From IMG/VR virus record IMGVR_UViG_3300008735_000075, positions 1 through 29,199 of that record: a stretch of DNA of 29,199 nt; one strand, written 5' to 3'. This document shows, one piece after another, positions 12,327 through 18,698 of the stretch. Both the position numbers and the translations under genes were made by a program. Position 1 is the stretch's first letter, and each line of letters opens with the position of its first letter. Source of the stretch: a virus. Under the pieces are notes generated by a model. The model was not told the origin of the DNA. It made no database searches and saw only the letters and a list, made by a program, of their open reading frames with translations.

Positions 12327-12602
12327 ATGTCAGAAGATAAAAATAAACCCTCAAGTGGTAATTTGTATAAAAGTAAATACAAGTTAAATGATGGATCGGA
12401 AGAAGATAGAACAAGAGAAGATTACTATGGCACTTACAGAGATGTAGATGGCAAAGTATGGAAACTAACTGGGTATATCAACAAAGGCCAATATGGAACA
12501 TGGCTAAAAATTTATACCAGGGAAATGAACGCTACGGAAAAGTATACTGATTCTAATTCTGCACCACAAAGAGAAGAATTTGAAGATGATGTTCCGTTTT
12601 GA
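12327..12602 (+). CDS. Small SSB-like protein with SSB-type acidic tip
   Basis: The 91-residue protein has a short beta-rich body (YYGTYRDVDGKVWKLTGYIN, then KGQYGTWLKIYTRE) and an unstructured tail ending REEFEDDVPF. The tip matches the DDDIPF end by which bacterial SSB recruits partner enzymes. The 'Y-x-G...DGKxWxLxGxIxxG..GxxLxI' body resembles small OB-like proteins in phage replication modules. It lies between the annealing protein and the initiator. I infer single-strand DNA binding and recruitment of host SSB partners. It is too short for the full bacterial SSB fold. Confidence 0.6.
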   Translation: MSEDKNKPSSGNLYKSKYKLNDGSEEDRTREDYYGTYRDVDGKVWKLTGYINKGQYGTWLKIYTREMNATEKYTDSNSAPQREEFEDDVPF

Positions 12603-12895
12603 TGCGAGAAACAAAAACTAAAGATGGAAAAGTATTAACTAGAACTTCAACAGGCTACTGGACAGAACTCTACACTTTGGATGATGGGAGATATATAACC
12701 GCTGAAGAATTAGCACTAAGGTTAGAAACTACTTCCCATACTGCCAGGGCAAGACTAAATAAGTCATCTGATCCGAATAAGATTTTTCGTAGTGTTAAAC
12801 AAATTAACCGCAGCGGTAATGATAGGGTTGATTCAAACTGGATGGATGGTAAAACCTGGTATAAAGATCCTTTAGTCAAGTTAATGTTAAAGTAA
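12602..12895 (+). CDS. Helix-turn-helix DNA-binding protein
   Basis: This 97-residue protein carries a likely helix-turn-helix at about residues 34-58 (ITAEELALRLETTSHTARARL), resembling AsnC/GntR-like or phage regulator helices. It is basic at the end (DGKTWYKDPLVKLMLK). The ATG at 12602 overlaps the SSB-like stop as TGATG, and its stop overlaps the next start as TAATG. It may be a transcription regulator of the divergent promoter or a replication factor; neither is shown. Confidence 0.62.
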   Translation: MRETKTKDGKVLTRTSTGYWTELYTLDDGRYITAEELALRLETTSHTARARLNKSSDPNKIFRSVKQINRSGNDRVDSNWMDGKTWYKDPLVKLMLK

Positions 12896-13548
12896 TGCCA
12901 ATTCATAAGCTAGAAACCCACCAAAACGATATGCCATACTTTATGTTGAGTAGGGAGATCGTTCAGGCTATTAATAACCCTGATGCTTTGGCTATTTGGT
13001 GTTATCTTCAATCTAAACCTCAAAACTGGGTTGTTTTAGAGGATCAAGTCAGAACACATTTTGATATGGGAAGAACTAAATACCTAAAAGCAATGAAGTG
13101 CTTGAGAGATTCAGGATTGTATAGAGTGGTTAGACTAAAAGATGATAAGCATAGGTTCTCTAGCAATGTATTCCATATATACGCTTTTCCGTACATACGG
13201 CTTTCCGTACATACGGAAACCCATACCGACATTAAAGAGAAAGAGAATACAAATAGAAAGAGAAAGACTCTATCTACTGAAGAACGACAATTATTTGAAG
13301 ATTTCAGACAACGATATAGTGGAAAGAAAAGAGGACTTGATACAGAGCTAAATAATTTTTTAAAAAAAACAAAAGATTGGAAAACTGTTTTACCTATGCT
13401 TTCTACTGTAAACTTAGACTTTGATGTAACTGATAAAAAATATATACCACACTTTCAAACTTTTATGAACCAAAGGAGATGGGAAATGATGACACCAGGA
13501 AAAACCAAGCCACAACCCTATAAAGAATTCGATTGGAGAAAAAAATGA
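12895..13548 (+). CDS. Replication initiator-like protein (O/DnaD-type)
   Basis: This 217-residue protein has an N-terminal winged-helix region (residues 10-95: FMLSREIVQAINNPDALAIW, WVVLEDQVRTHFDMGRTKYL, ECLRDSGLYRV-like turn) like lambda O or phage primosomal initiators. A charged linker follows (KEKENTNRKRK, ~115-128) and then a C-terminal half with LNNFLKKTKDWKTVLPML and PHFQTFMNQRRWEMM, similar to the loader-side domain of DnaD/O-like proteins. The gene contains three 16-base iterons in its middle, as lambda O contains the lambda origin. It overlaps the previous gene by TAATG. Role as initiator that brings the DnaB helicase downstream is inferred. Confidence 0.68.
   Translation: MPIHKLETHQNDMPYFMLSREIVQAINNPDALAIWCYLQSKPQNWVVLEDQVRTHFDMGRTKYLKAMKCLRDSGLYRVVRLKDDKHRFSSNVFHIYAFPYIRLSVHTETHTDIKEKENTNRKRKTLSTEERQLFEDFRQRYSGKKRGLDTELNNFLKKTKDWKTVLPMLSTVNLDFDVTDKKYIPHFQTFMNQRRWEMMTPGKTKPQPYKEFDWRKK
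13171..13217. repeat. Iterons: candidate replication origin inside the initiator gene
   Basis: Three tandem copies of a 14-16-base unit start at 13171 (TTCCATATATACGC, degenerate), 13187 (TTCCGTACATACGG) and 13203 (same), exactly 16 apart. The last extends to the palindrome TTTCCGTACATACGGAAA (13202-13219). A purine-rich, AT-rich stretch follows (13231-13330). Sixteen is not a multiple of three, so the repeat is at DNA rather than protein level. The arrangement copies the lambda ori-in-O plan. Confidence 0.6.
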
Positions 13549-13820
13549 GCCATGAAGGGAATGATGAATTAAAAGAACAGGAATATGAAGATGATCCTAG
13601 AATTGATATTACCTTAATAAATGGACAAACACACCCTATTGGTAATTGGACTTCTGCTGAATGGTTTTATGTTGGCTTTAAGTGTGCTTTAGGTTGGGGG
13701 TTTCCACAACCGATAGAAGAAGATGAAAATGATTTTTTTATTCATCAAGAAAATAATAAAGATGCTTTTTATCATGGCATGGAAATTGGTGAACAATATA
13801 AAGGAGAAGAAGATGAGTAA
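13545..13820 (+). CDS. Small acidic protein of unknown function
   Basis: This 91-residue, very acidic protein begins MSHEGNDELKEQEYEDDPRI and has an aromatic middle (WTSAEWFYVGFKCALGWGFP) with glutamate/aspartate-rich ends. The ATG at 13545 has GGAG eight bases upstream and overlaps the initiator stop (ATGA). The next gene overlaps its end. No domain is recognised. It lies in the early replication unit. Confidence 0.6.
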   Translation: MSHEGNDELKEQEYEDDPRIDITLINGQTHPIGNWTSAEWFYVGFKCALGWGFPQPIEEDENDFFIHQENNKDAFYHGMEIGEQYKGEEDE

Positions 13821-14019
13821 AAATATAGAGAGTGTTGTTTTAAAGAATTTAGTTGTTATGTTACGAGAACAAAAAAATGACGAACAAAGTGTTAAACATA
13901 TAAGAGAAAATGCAGAATTTTGGCTTGATATTATTGGAGTTGCTTTTATTGATGCAATAATTTTTGAAGAGGAAAATATTATTGACTATAAAAACGCTTG
14001 GAGAGTTAATAATGAGTAA
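13813..14019 (+). CDS. Small helical protein of unknown function
   Basis: The 68-residue product MSKNIESVVLKNLVVMLREQ and onward has two helices and an acidic IIFEEENIIDYKNAW end. An in-frame ATG upstream gives a much longer hydrophobic leader, but the ATG at 13813 has an AAGGAGAAGAAG ribosome site and overlaps the previous stop by ATGAGTAA. No domain recognised. Confidence 0.58.
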   Translation: MSKNIESVVLKNLVVMLREQKNDEQSVKHIRENAEFWLDIIGVAFIDAIIFEEENIIDYKNAWRVNNE

Positions 14020-14242
14020 AATGGGCAATATACATTTCCAGGCACAGGAAGATGCTAGAGATGGAATAATGGAGAAAAAATCCTTTTTAGAGGAGTATGG
14101 TGATGGTGCTTTGGATATTTGGGAAGAATTTAATGGTGAAGATCCTGATGAATATAGGAAAAAATCCTATTTTGGTCAATCTTTGGAAGAGCAATCAGAC
14201 TATGAAGTACAAACTGAACATTGGGCAAAGGAAAGAGCTTGA
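14012..14242 (+). CDS. Small acidic protein upstream of DnaB
   Basis: This 76-residue protein, MSKMGNIHFQAQEDARDGIM and onward, is acidic with YGDGALDIWEEFNGEDPDEY in the middle. The ATG at 14012 has GGAGAG upstream and overlaps the preceding stop; the same ATGAGTAA junction recurs at 13813. Its stop overlaps the TTG start of the helicase (TTGA). No family recognised. Confidence 0.58.
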   Translation: MSKMGNIHFQAQEDARDGIMEKKSFLEEYGDGALDIWEEFNGEDPDEYRKKSYFGQSLEEQSDYEVQTEHWAKERA

Positions 14243-15564
14243 AAAATAACAAAAAAACCATCTACAGAGAATTAAAAAATAAATCTGATTCACTAGATTC
14301 AGAAAGATCAGTTGTAGGAGGCCTACTCTTAGATCCCTGCTTAGATCGTGTCCTGGGTACTGGCCTGGTATCAGATGACTTTAGTAATGACAAATTAAGG
14401 TATATCTTTGATTGCATTATAGAGTTAGTTGATGCAAAAAAACCTGTTGATATACTAACTGTCAGGGATTATATTGAATTACAGGAACAGCCTAAAAGTA
14501 GATCCTGGGCGGTAGACTTTCAAGATCTTGCTTTTTTGACTGAAAATTGTGTAGTTGTTGATCATATAGATGTTTATGCAGAACATATTCGCACCTGTAG
14601 AATTAAAAACGATATTGAAATGTGGAAATTCAATATTGAATATGATAACTACCAGGAAACTGTTGATGAAATTCAGAAATTGGAAAATGAATTGCTGGAT
14701 CGTGATGAAAATTCAATGAAAAGCATTGTTGGAAAGACTATAGACTATCTTGATGATGTTAGTAAGAATGGTACTGGTCTATCTAGTGGGTTTGAGTCAT
14801 TAGATGCTCTTACTTCAGGATTTAGGCCAGGATCTCTTAATGTTTTAGCAGGCAGACCATCTATGGGTAAAACTACACTCGCTTTAAACATAGCAAACCA
14901 CCTAAGTAGCACAAAAAATGTCTTATTTTTCTCATTAGAGATGAGCCAGGTGCAATTAATGATGAAAATGGTTTCATGTGATAGCTATTTACCTCTAGGT
15001 AGGGTTGAAAGAGGTGATTTAAGCGAAAATGAACAGACCAAATTTTATGAAAGTCTTGCTAAAGCAGGCAATAAAAATATGAACATTATTGACAAATCAG
15101 GATTAACTGTAAAAAGCATCTTTTCTACTGCAAAAAAACTCAATTCAGATAGAAAAATTGATATAATACTCATAGATTATTTACAGATCATTCGTTACGA
15201 TAAAGGGCGTGAAGTAAGCGAGCTTGGCAACATAACAAGAGAGTTAAAGTACCTCTCTAAAGACCTTGAGATACCCATAATTCTACTTTCTCAGTTAAGC
15301 AGGGGGGTAGAGAGCCGAGAAAATAAAAGGCCTTATATGAGTGATTTACGAGCTTCAGGAGAAATCGAGCAAGATGCTGATATTGTTATGTTTGTTTATC
15401 GAGATGACTATTATCATGAGGATTCACCTGATCGAGGATTGGCTGAATTCATTGTTGCCAAGAATAGAATGGGAAAAAGTGGCTTTGTTAAGTGTAATTT
15501 TGATGGTAATTATTCTAAATTCTCTGATATAGAGATTAATATCTATGACAAAGACCAAGAATAA
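14239..15564 (+). CDS. dnaB: Replicative DNA helicase, DnaB family
   Basis: This 441-residue hexameric helicase unwinds the replication fork. N-terminal DnaB domain at about 20-125 (DSERSVVGGLLLDPCLDRVL; the YAEHIRTC region). The C-terminal ATPase has Walker A GRPSMGKTT (205-213), FFSLEMS (230-236), the IILIDYLQII Walker B region, LLSQLSRGVESR and SGEIEQDADIVMFVYRDDYY. The start is TTG at 14239, overlapping the previous TGA, with AAAGGAAAG just upstream; a TTG six codons earlier lacks one. No primase or polymerase is in the window, so it presumably recruits host DnaG and polymerase III. Confidence 0.93.
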   Translation: MKNNKKTIYRELKNKSDSLDSERSVVGGLLLDPCLDRVLGTGLVSDDFSNDKLRYIFDCIIELVDAKKPVDILTVRDYIELQEQPKSRSWAVDFQDLAFLTENCVVVDHIDVYAEHIRTCRIKNDIEMWKFNIEYDNYQETVDEIQKLENELLDRDENSMKSIVGKTIDYLDDVSKNGTGLSSGFESLDALTSGFRPGSLNVLAGRPSMGKTTLALNIANHLSSTKNVLFFSLEMSQVQLMMKMVSCDSYLPLGRVERGDLSENEQTKFYESLAKAGNKNMNIIDKSGLTVKSIFSTAKKLNSDRKIDIILIDYLQIIRYDKGREVSELGNITRELKYLSKDLEIPIILLSQLSRGVESRENKRPYMSDLRASGEIEQDADIVMFVYRDDYYHEDSPDRGLAEFIVAKNRMGKSGFVKCNFDGNYSKFSDIEINIYDKDQE

Positions 15565-15841
15565 AAAAATAAGAAATTCAGCGAGGGGGAAACCCTGCCA
15601 AATGAGATTAGAGGGTTGTATGCCTGACAACGAAACAGTTGTTTTGGCACACCTCAATGGGGCAGGTTTGGGTTTAAAATCTTTAGACATACATGGTGCT
15701 TACTTATGTTTAAACTGCCACGATATATATGATGGTAGAAAACAAACAAACCCTCCCTTTGATCCTGATTTACTGGAGCTGGAAATGTTAAGAGCAATTA
15801 TTAACACTCAAAAGATCCTGGATCAGGAAGGTTTATTATAG
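15545..15841 (+). CDS. DUF1364 putative nuclease (YbcO-like)
   Basis: A 98-residue zinc-binding nuclease-like protein of the lambdoid nin-region type. Seen: KIRNSARGKPCQMRLEGC (C18, C25), VVLAHLNGAG (H36), DIHGAYLCLNCHDIYDG (H50, C55, C58, H59). The 'SARG..C..R..G.C...ETVVLAHLN..GxGxK..D.h..Y.C..CHD..DGR' pattern is diagnostic of DUF1364. In lambda-like phages it lies beside NinB and RusA, as here. It may cut recombination intermediates. It starts within the end of dnaB. Confidence 0.85.
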   Translation: MTKTKNKKIRNSARGKPCQMRLEGCMPDNETVVLAHLNGAGLGLKSLDIHGAYLCLNCHDIYDGRKQTNPPFDPDLLELEMLRAIINTQKILDQEGLL

Positions 15842-15849
15842 TTGTAATC

Positions 15850-15906
15850 GAATAGGGCATAACGATCAAGAGCCATGGGCATGGTGGGGCAAGTTATGTC
15901 CTATTC
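15850..15906 (+). other. Long stem-loop between DUF1364 gene and membrane genes
   Basis: GAATAGGGCATAAC (15850-15863) pairs with GTTATGTCCTATTC (15893-15906), 14 base pairs with one G-U. The 29-base loop can form an inner hairpin GCCAT/ATGGT around GGGC (15872-15885). No T-run follows, so it is not an intrinsic terminator. It lies 28 bases before the ATG of the next gene. RNase III processing, translational control, or a protein-binding dyad are possible. Confidence 0.62.
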
Positions 15907-15934
15907 CGTTATAACTAGAGGAAGGAGAGTAATA

Positions 15935-16177
15935 ATGATGGAAAGAATAACGAAAGTTGCCGATCTAGCAATCAACCTTGGGGTGAAATTGATAAGTTTG
16001 GCAATCGTCTTACAGGTGGTATTTGGCCATTCAGTACCATTTTTGGGAGGCAATGTCATTGGCACAATTATTGGAATAATCCATGAACTTGGTGCTGCTG
16101 GACTTGTCGGTTTAATCGCAACCTTGATCATTTGGAGATTGCTTGATGATGACATCCGAAAGGAGTTGTCTGAATGA
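15935..16177 (+). CDS. Small two-span membrane protein
   Basis: The 80-residue product has two hydrophobic spans (about residues 9-32, VADLAINLGVKLISLAIVLQ; and 43-70, IGIIHELGAAGLVGLIATLI) and a charged C-terminus WRLLDDDIRKELSE. AAGGAGAG precedes the ATG at 15935; earlier in-frame starts would read through the stem-loop. Size and topology fit small holins, but a lysis role is unproven. Its stop overlaps the start of the next micro-protein. Confidence 0.62.
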   Translation: MMERITKVADLAINLGVKLISLAIVLQVVFGHSVPFLGGNVIGTIIGIIHELGAAGLVGLIATLIIWRLLDDDIRKELSE

Positions 16178-16272
16178 AAGATTTAATTGATCTAGTGTTA
16201 AAGAAAAAGTCATTAGCCATTTTTATTGGCATAGTCGTTCTGGCTCTGTTATTTGGATGGATTGGTGGCTAA
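16174..16272 (+). CDS. 32-residue single-span membrane protein
   Basis: MKDLIDLVLKKKSLAIFIGI, then VVLALLFGWIGG: a short amphipathic basic start followed by one hydrophobic span. AAAGGAGTTG precedes the ATG, which overlaps the previous stop (ATGA). Overlapping two-span and one-span membrane genes suggest partners. Function unknown; a holin pair or host-membrane modulator are options. Confidence 0.6.
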   Translation: MKDLIDLVLKKKSLAIFIGIVVLALLFGWIGG

Positions 16273-16480
16273 TGAGAATCAAGGGGTTGATGATCCCATC
16301 AATCCCTCTCATTATAAACAAGGTAAGATTGAGGTAATAGATTTTATAATAGATCAAGACTTACCATACCTAGAATCCAACATTCTAAAATATGTTTGCA
16401 GGCATAGATTTAAAAATGGAGTGGAGGATTTAAAAAAAGCAAAATTCTATTTGGAAAGACTAATTAATATGTTACAATAA
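16265..16480 (+). CDS. DUF3310 protein
   Basis: This 71-residue protein has the DUF3310 pattern DDPINPSHYKQGKIEVIDFI, then YLESNILKYVCRHRFKNG and EDLKKAKFYLERLI. Such proteins are widespread in phages, sometimes annotated as nucleotide-kinase-like, but the true biochemistry is unknown to me. The start is uncertain: GTG at 16265 has GGATGG upstream; TTG at 16253 is the alternative. It overlaps the 32-residue gene. Confidence 0.85.
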   Translation: MANENQGVDDPINPSHYKQGKIEVIDFIIDQDLPYLESNILKYVCRHRFKNGVEDLKKAKFYLERLINMLQ

Positions 16481-16482
16481 CT

Positions 16483-16833
16483 ATGTACAGGATCATTTAT
16501 AGAGATAAACCCAAAGAAGAAATTTTCAGATCCTTGAGTAGAAAGTTCTTTAATAAAAATCCTGACTGTGAAGTAGCTACAGTATCAATTAGTAAAGACA
16601 AACCCAAAAGAAGTGATGCTCAAAACAGGCTTTATCATGCCTGGGTAGAGATATTAAGAAAAGAGTTTGGAGAAACTAAACAAGATTGTAAAGAAAATCT
16701 TGCCTTTGAATTTTTAGGAGATAAAGATAAATCTACTAAAGATCTAACTGTTCCAGAATTTGATCAATTTTTACAAGATATTGACAGGTATTTCTCAATT
16801 GAATGGGGTATTAAACTACCTAAAGAAGATTAA
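16483..16833 (+). CDS. ninB: NinB/Orf-like recombination mediator
   Basis: This 116-residue protein shows KPKRSDAQNRLYHAWVEILR (about 41-60), TKQDCKENLAFEFLG and STKDLTVPEFDQFL...IEWGIKLPKED. 'R(S/T)xxQNRLxHxW...FG......K..........S.kdlt..E...fl......' is the pattern of NinB (lambda Orf), which binds single-stranded DNA and SSB and helps load recombinases. It sits one gene upstream of RusA, as in nin-type modules. Pairing with the ERF protein is expected. Confidence 0.75.
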   Translation: MYRIIYRDKPKEEIFRSLSRKFFNKNPDCEVATVSISKDKPKRSDAQNRLYHAWVEILRKEFGETKQDCKENLAFEFLGDKDKSTKDLTVPEFDQFLQDIDRYFSIEWGIKLPKED

Positions 16834-16843
16834 AACATGGAAA

Positions 16844-17029
16844 ATGAGCAGATTACATAAAGAACAGCGATTAGATAAACTAGATGCAATTGCAGAAAAT
16901 GTTAAAGATGCTTTAGAGTTAGCAAGGGAGGAAGATACTGAAGCAAATATTGAAATTAGACTGCATTTGGCTCTTGCTGTACAAGATATAGATTATTTAA
17001 GAAGCGAAAACTATGAGGATTACATTTAA
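16844..17029 (+). CDS. Small helical charged protein
   Basis: This 61-residue protein, MSRLHKEQRLDKLDAIAENV then KDALELAREEDTEANIEIRL, is a charged helical protein ending YLRSENYEDYI. The ATG at 16844 has GGA five bases upstream; a longer in-frame start lies inside ninB and is less likely. It overlaps the start of rusA by 17 bases. Function unknown. Confidence 0.6.
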   Translation: MSRLHKEQRLDKLDAIAENVKDALELAREEDTEANIEIRLHLALAVQDIDYLRSENYEDYI

Positions 17030-17435
17030 AGTAGATCCTGTTCCTGCTGCAAGACCAAGGGTAAGTAGATTTTCTACTTACTATCCCAAGAAGTACACAA
17101 AGTTCAAAAAAGATATGGAAGCACTTACAAGTGAGTTAGATGTAACTCCCTGTAAAAATCTAGTCTGTGTTTCCTTGAGATTTAAGATCAAGATACCCCA
17201 ATCCTGGTCAAAAAAGAAAAGACTAGAAAGAGAGAACACCTATTGTAATAATAATTCTGATATTGATAATTATATCAAAGCAATATTAGACTCATTGAAT
17301 GGTGTTTATTTTGTAGATGATAGACAAGTAGTTGAGGTTTTTGCTAGTAAAAAATATAGCAATAAACCAAGAATCTTGTTTACAATGATAGAGATAGGAG
17401 AACAGAATGACTGTAGAGAAATTGGAAATGTGTGA
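17013..17435 (+). CDS. rusA: RusA-type Holliday junction resolvase
   Basis: This 140-residue, probably dimeric endonuclease resolves branched DNA made in replication and recombination. Seen: the N-terminal PVPAARPRVSRF (residues 9-20), and SDIDNYIKAILDSLNGVYFVDDRQV (82-106) with D83, D85, K89 and D102/D103, matching the spacing of RusA D70, D72, K76 and D90/D91. The site appears intact. In phages it trims junctions before packaging. It overlaps both neighbours. Confidence 0.9.
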   Translation: MRITFKVDPVPAARPRVSRFSTYYPKKYTKFKKDMEALTSELDVTPCKNLVCVSLRFKIKIPQSWSKKKRLERENTYCNNNSDIDNYIKAILDSLNGVYFVDDRQVVEVFASKKYSNKPRILFTMIEIGEQNDCREIGNV

Positions 17436-17661
17436 GTTTTTGTCAGAAGATTATGCCCAGAGAGCATCTAACAGGGGAATGGACTACAAGAAGTCTTATG
17501 ATAGTTATATGAAACGAACGCAGAAAAGAAGTTTCCAGGATCTACTACAGCATTTTTCAACAGTAAAAAAAATTCCTACTGTTAGTAAACCTAATAGAGC
17601 AGAAGAGTATATAATAACAACTAATGATGATGATTGTGAGGATGGGGTATGCAAACTATAG
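17407..17661 (+). CDS. Small protein of unknown function
   Basis: This 84-residue protein, MTVEKLEMCEFLSEDYAQRA then SNRGMDYKKSYDSYMKRTQK, is basic in the middle and ends in an acidic, cysteine-bearing tail (DDDCEDGVCKL). AGGAG precedes the ATG, which lies within the end of rusA. No family recognised. Confidence 0.6.
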   Translation: MTVEKLEMCEFLSEDYAQRASNRGMDYKKSYDSYMKRTQKRSFQDLLQHFSTVKKIPTVSKPNRAEEYIITTNDDDCEDGVCKL

Positions 17662-17786
17662 TATTGATTCTAATACTGCTACTAGCAGGATGTGCTGAAT
17701 TTGAAACTAAGATGGATATGATGAAAAGCGAACAACTGACTTGCTCGGCAGAAGAAGAGTCTTTATGTGCTGGATGGAAAGTATGA
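17649..17786 (+). CDS. Small lipoprotein, possibly frameshifted into the next gene
   Basis: The product begins MQTIVLILILLLAGCAEFET: a hydrophobic signal and lipobox LAGC, so the mature protein should carry lipid on C15. It ends after 45 residues. GAGGATGGGGT precedes the ATG. The remaining text (LTCSAEEESLCAGWKV) is short and odd, while the next frame continues with MCWMESMTDSAFDTP and cysteines, so the two could be one gene joined by a -1 shift near TCTTTA (17758-17763). Phage lipoproteins often give superinfection exclusion or act as Rz1-type spanins; it lacks Rz1 proline richness. Confidence 0.65.
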   Translation: MQTIVLILILLLAGCAEFETKMDMMKSEQLTCSAEEESLCAGWKV

Positions 17787-18154
17787 CAGACTCAGCCTTC
17801 GATACTCCACAATATAAGAGAGTAATGGCAGCGTGTAAGGAACGAGATCAGTTTCCCACACAGGCTTGGATTCCAGATGAGGAGAAATGTGTACACGCAA
17901 AGTTACATGATGCACAAGATGAATTGATTAATTTTGAAGAGGACTCTGAATATAAGAGAATGTTCGATCAGCATACTGATGCTATGAAACAACAGTCAGA
18001 GCTTATAGAACGATGGGTAGAAAAAGAGGAAAAAAAAATTCCCTTTTCTGTTCGTATGGAAAGTTTTAAAGCAAAGTGTGTCAAGGCTGGTGTTTTGCTA
18101 GAGGAAAAAAAAAGGCCTCCACCGAAGCCTCCTATGACACCTTTTGAGGATTAA
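17783..18154 (+). CDS. Protein with proline-rich end, last rightward gene
   Basis: This 123-residue protein begins MTDSAFDTPQYKRVMAACKE, has an acidic, helical middle and ends EEKKRPPPKPPMTPFED. The ATG at 17783 overlaps the lipoprotein stop (ATGA); 17765 (MCWMESM) is an in-frame alternative with a GAAGAAGAG site. It may be the second half of the lipoprotein. Its last codons overlap the minus-strand terminator of the tail unit. Function unknown. Confidence 0.6.
   Translation: MTDSAFDTPQYKRVMAACKERDQFPTQAWIPDEEKCVHAKLHDAQDELINFEEDSEYKRMFDQHTDAMKQQSELIERWVEKEEKKIPFSVRMESFKAKCVKAGVLLEEKKRPPPKPPMTPFED
18105..18130 (-). terminator. Rho-independent terminator of the tail operon, inside a plus-strand gene
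   Basis: On the minus strand AGGCTTC/GGAGGCCT (one wobble; 18130-18124 with 18119-18113) is followed by a U-tract from the nine A's at 18105-18113. It ends the leftward tail transcript 38 bases after its last stop (18168), while lying in the RPPPKP coding part of the rightward gene. Confidence 0.68.
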
Positions 18155-18167
18155 TATACTGGGTACA

Positions 18168-18698
18168 TTATTCTAATTTACCTAGATTTATATGGAAAGG
18201 TGTTCCCTGGCCTTTTTTCGTTCCGCCATGTTCATAAGCGAATTTACCGAACATATTTAAAAAATCTTTATCTTCACCAATATAATCCATGTCTTTGTAT
18301 TCATCAGTCCAATCATAAGTATCGGTAACGACATACTCGCCTTGGTTGTTCTGGACTACATCAAAAGCACCCAGGGTATTCTTTAATTGACCAAAGGGTT
18401 GGACTAAATGGTCTAAGCCACCCTCAAAATTTGGTGCATATTTTTTCATCATCCCTTCATCATGCAAATCAACTCGCCTAGTGCCATGAGGAGCATTAAC
18501 ACCCTCGCCTTTGATTATATCCTTTAATAAAGATAATGCAGCAGTAGAGAAATCATCTCCCTCTAAAGATGTATCGCCAGTTACAACATTATGAGCATAT
18601 TTTTCTACTGGTAATAACATCCCCTCTAATTTAGTTAAGGGATGTTTGTCCATAACATTACTAAACATTCCTCCCCAATCAATTTTGGCATGCGACAT
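18168..18698 (-). CDS. Virion-module protein with VVTDTYDW motif
   Basis: This 176-residue protein is the last gene of the tail unit. Seen: MSHAKIDWGGMFSNVMDKHP, NAPHGTRRVDLHDEGMMKKY, EYVVTDTYDWTDEYKD (about 120-135), and a C-terminal AYEHGGTKKGQGTPFHINLG. A 'VVxDxYDW/F' motif and 'P.I.LG' end are found in some phage proteins; it weakly recalls the D-x-Y-D(F/W) part of colicin M-type lipid II hydrolases, but the downstream H-R pair is not seen at the usual distance. It may be a virion protein or lysis factor. Start TAATG-overlaps the previous stop. Confidence 0.6.
   Translation of the reverse strand: MSHAKIDWGGMFSNVMDKHPLTKLEGMLLPVEKYAHNVVTGDTSLEGDDFSTAALSLLKDIIKGEGVNAPHGTRRVDLHDEGMMKKYAPNFEGGLDHLVQPFGQLKNTLGAFDVVQNNQGEYVVTDTYDWTDEYKDMDYIGEDKDFLNMFGKFAYEHGGTKKGQGTPFHINLGKLE

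Noticed and set aside
13142-13351. 69-residue frame overlapping the iterons
   Set aside because: Out-of-frame shadow of the initiator gene; no ribosome site.
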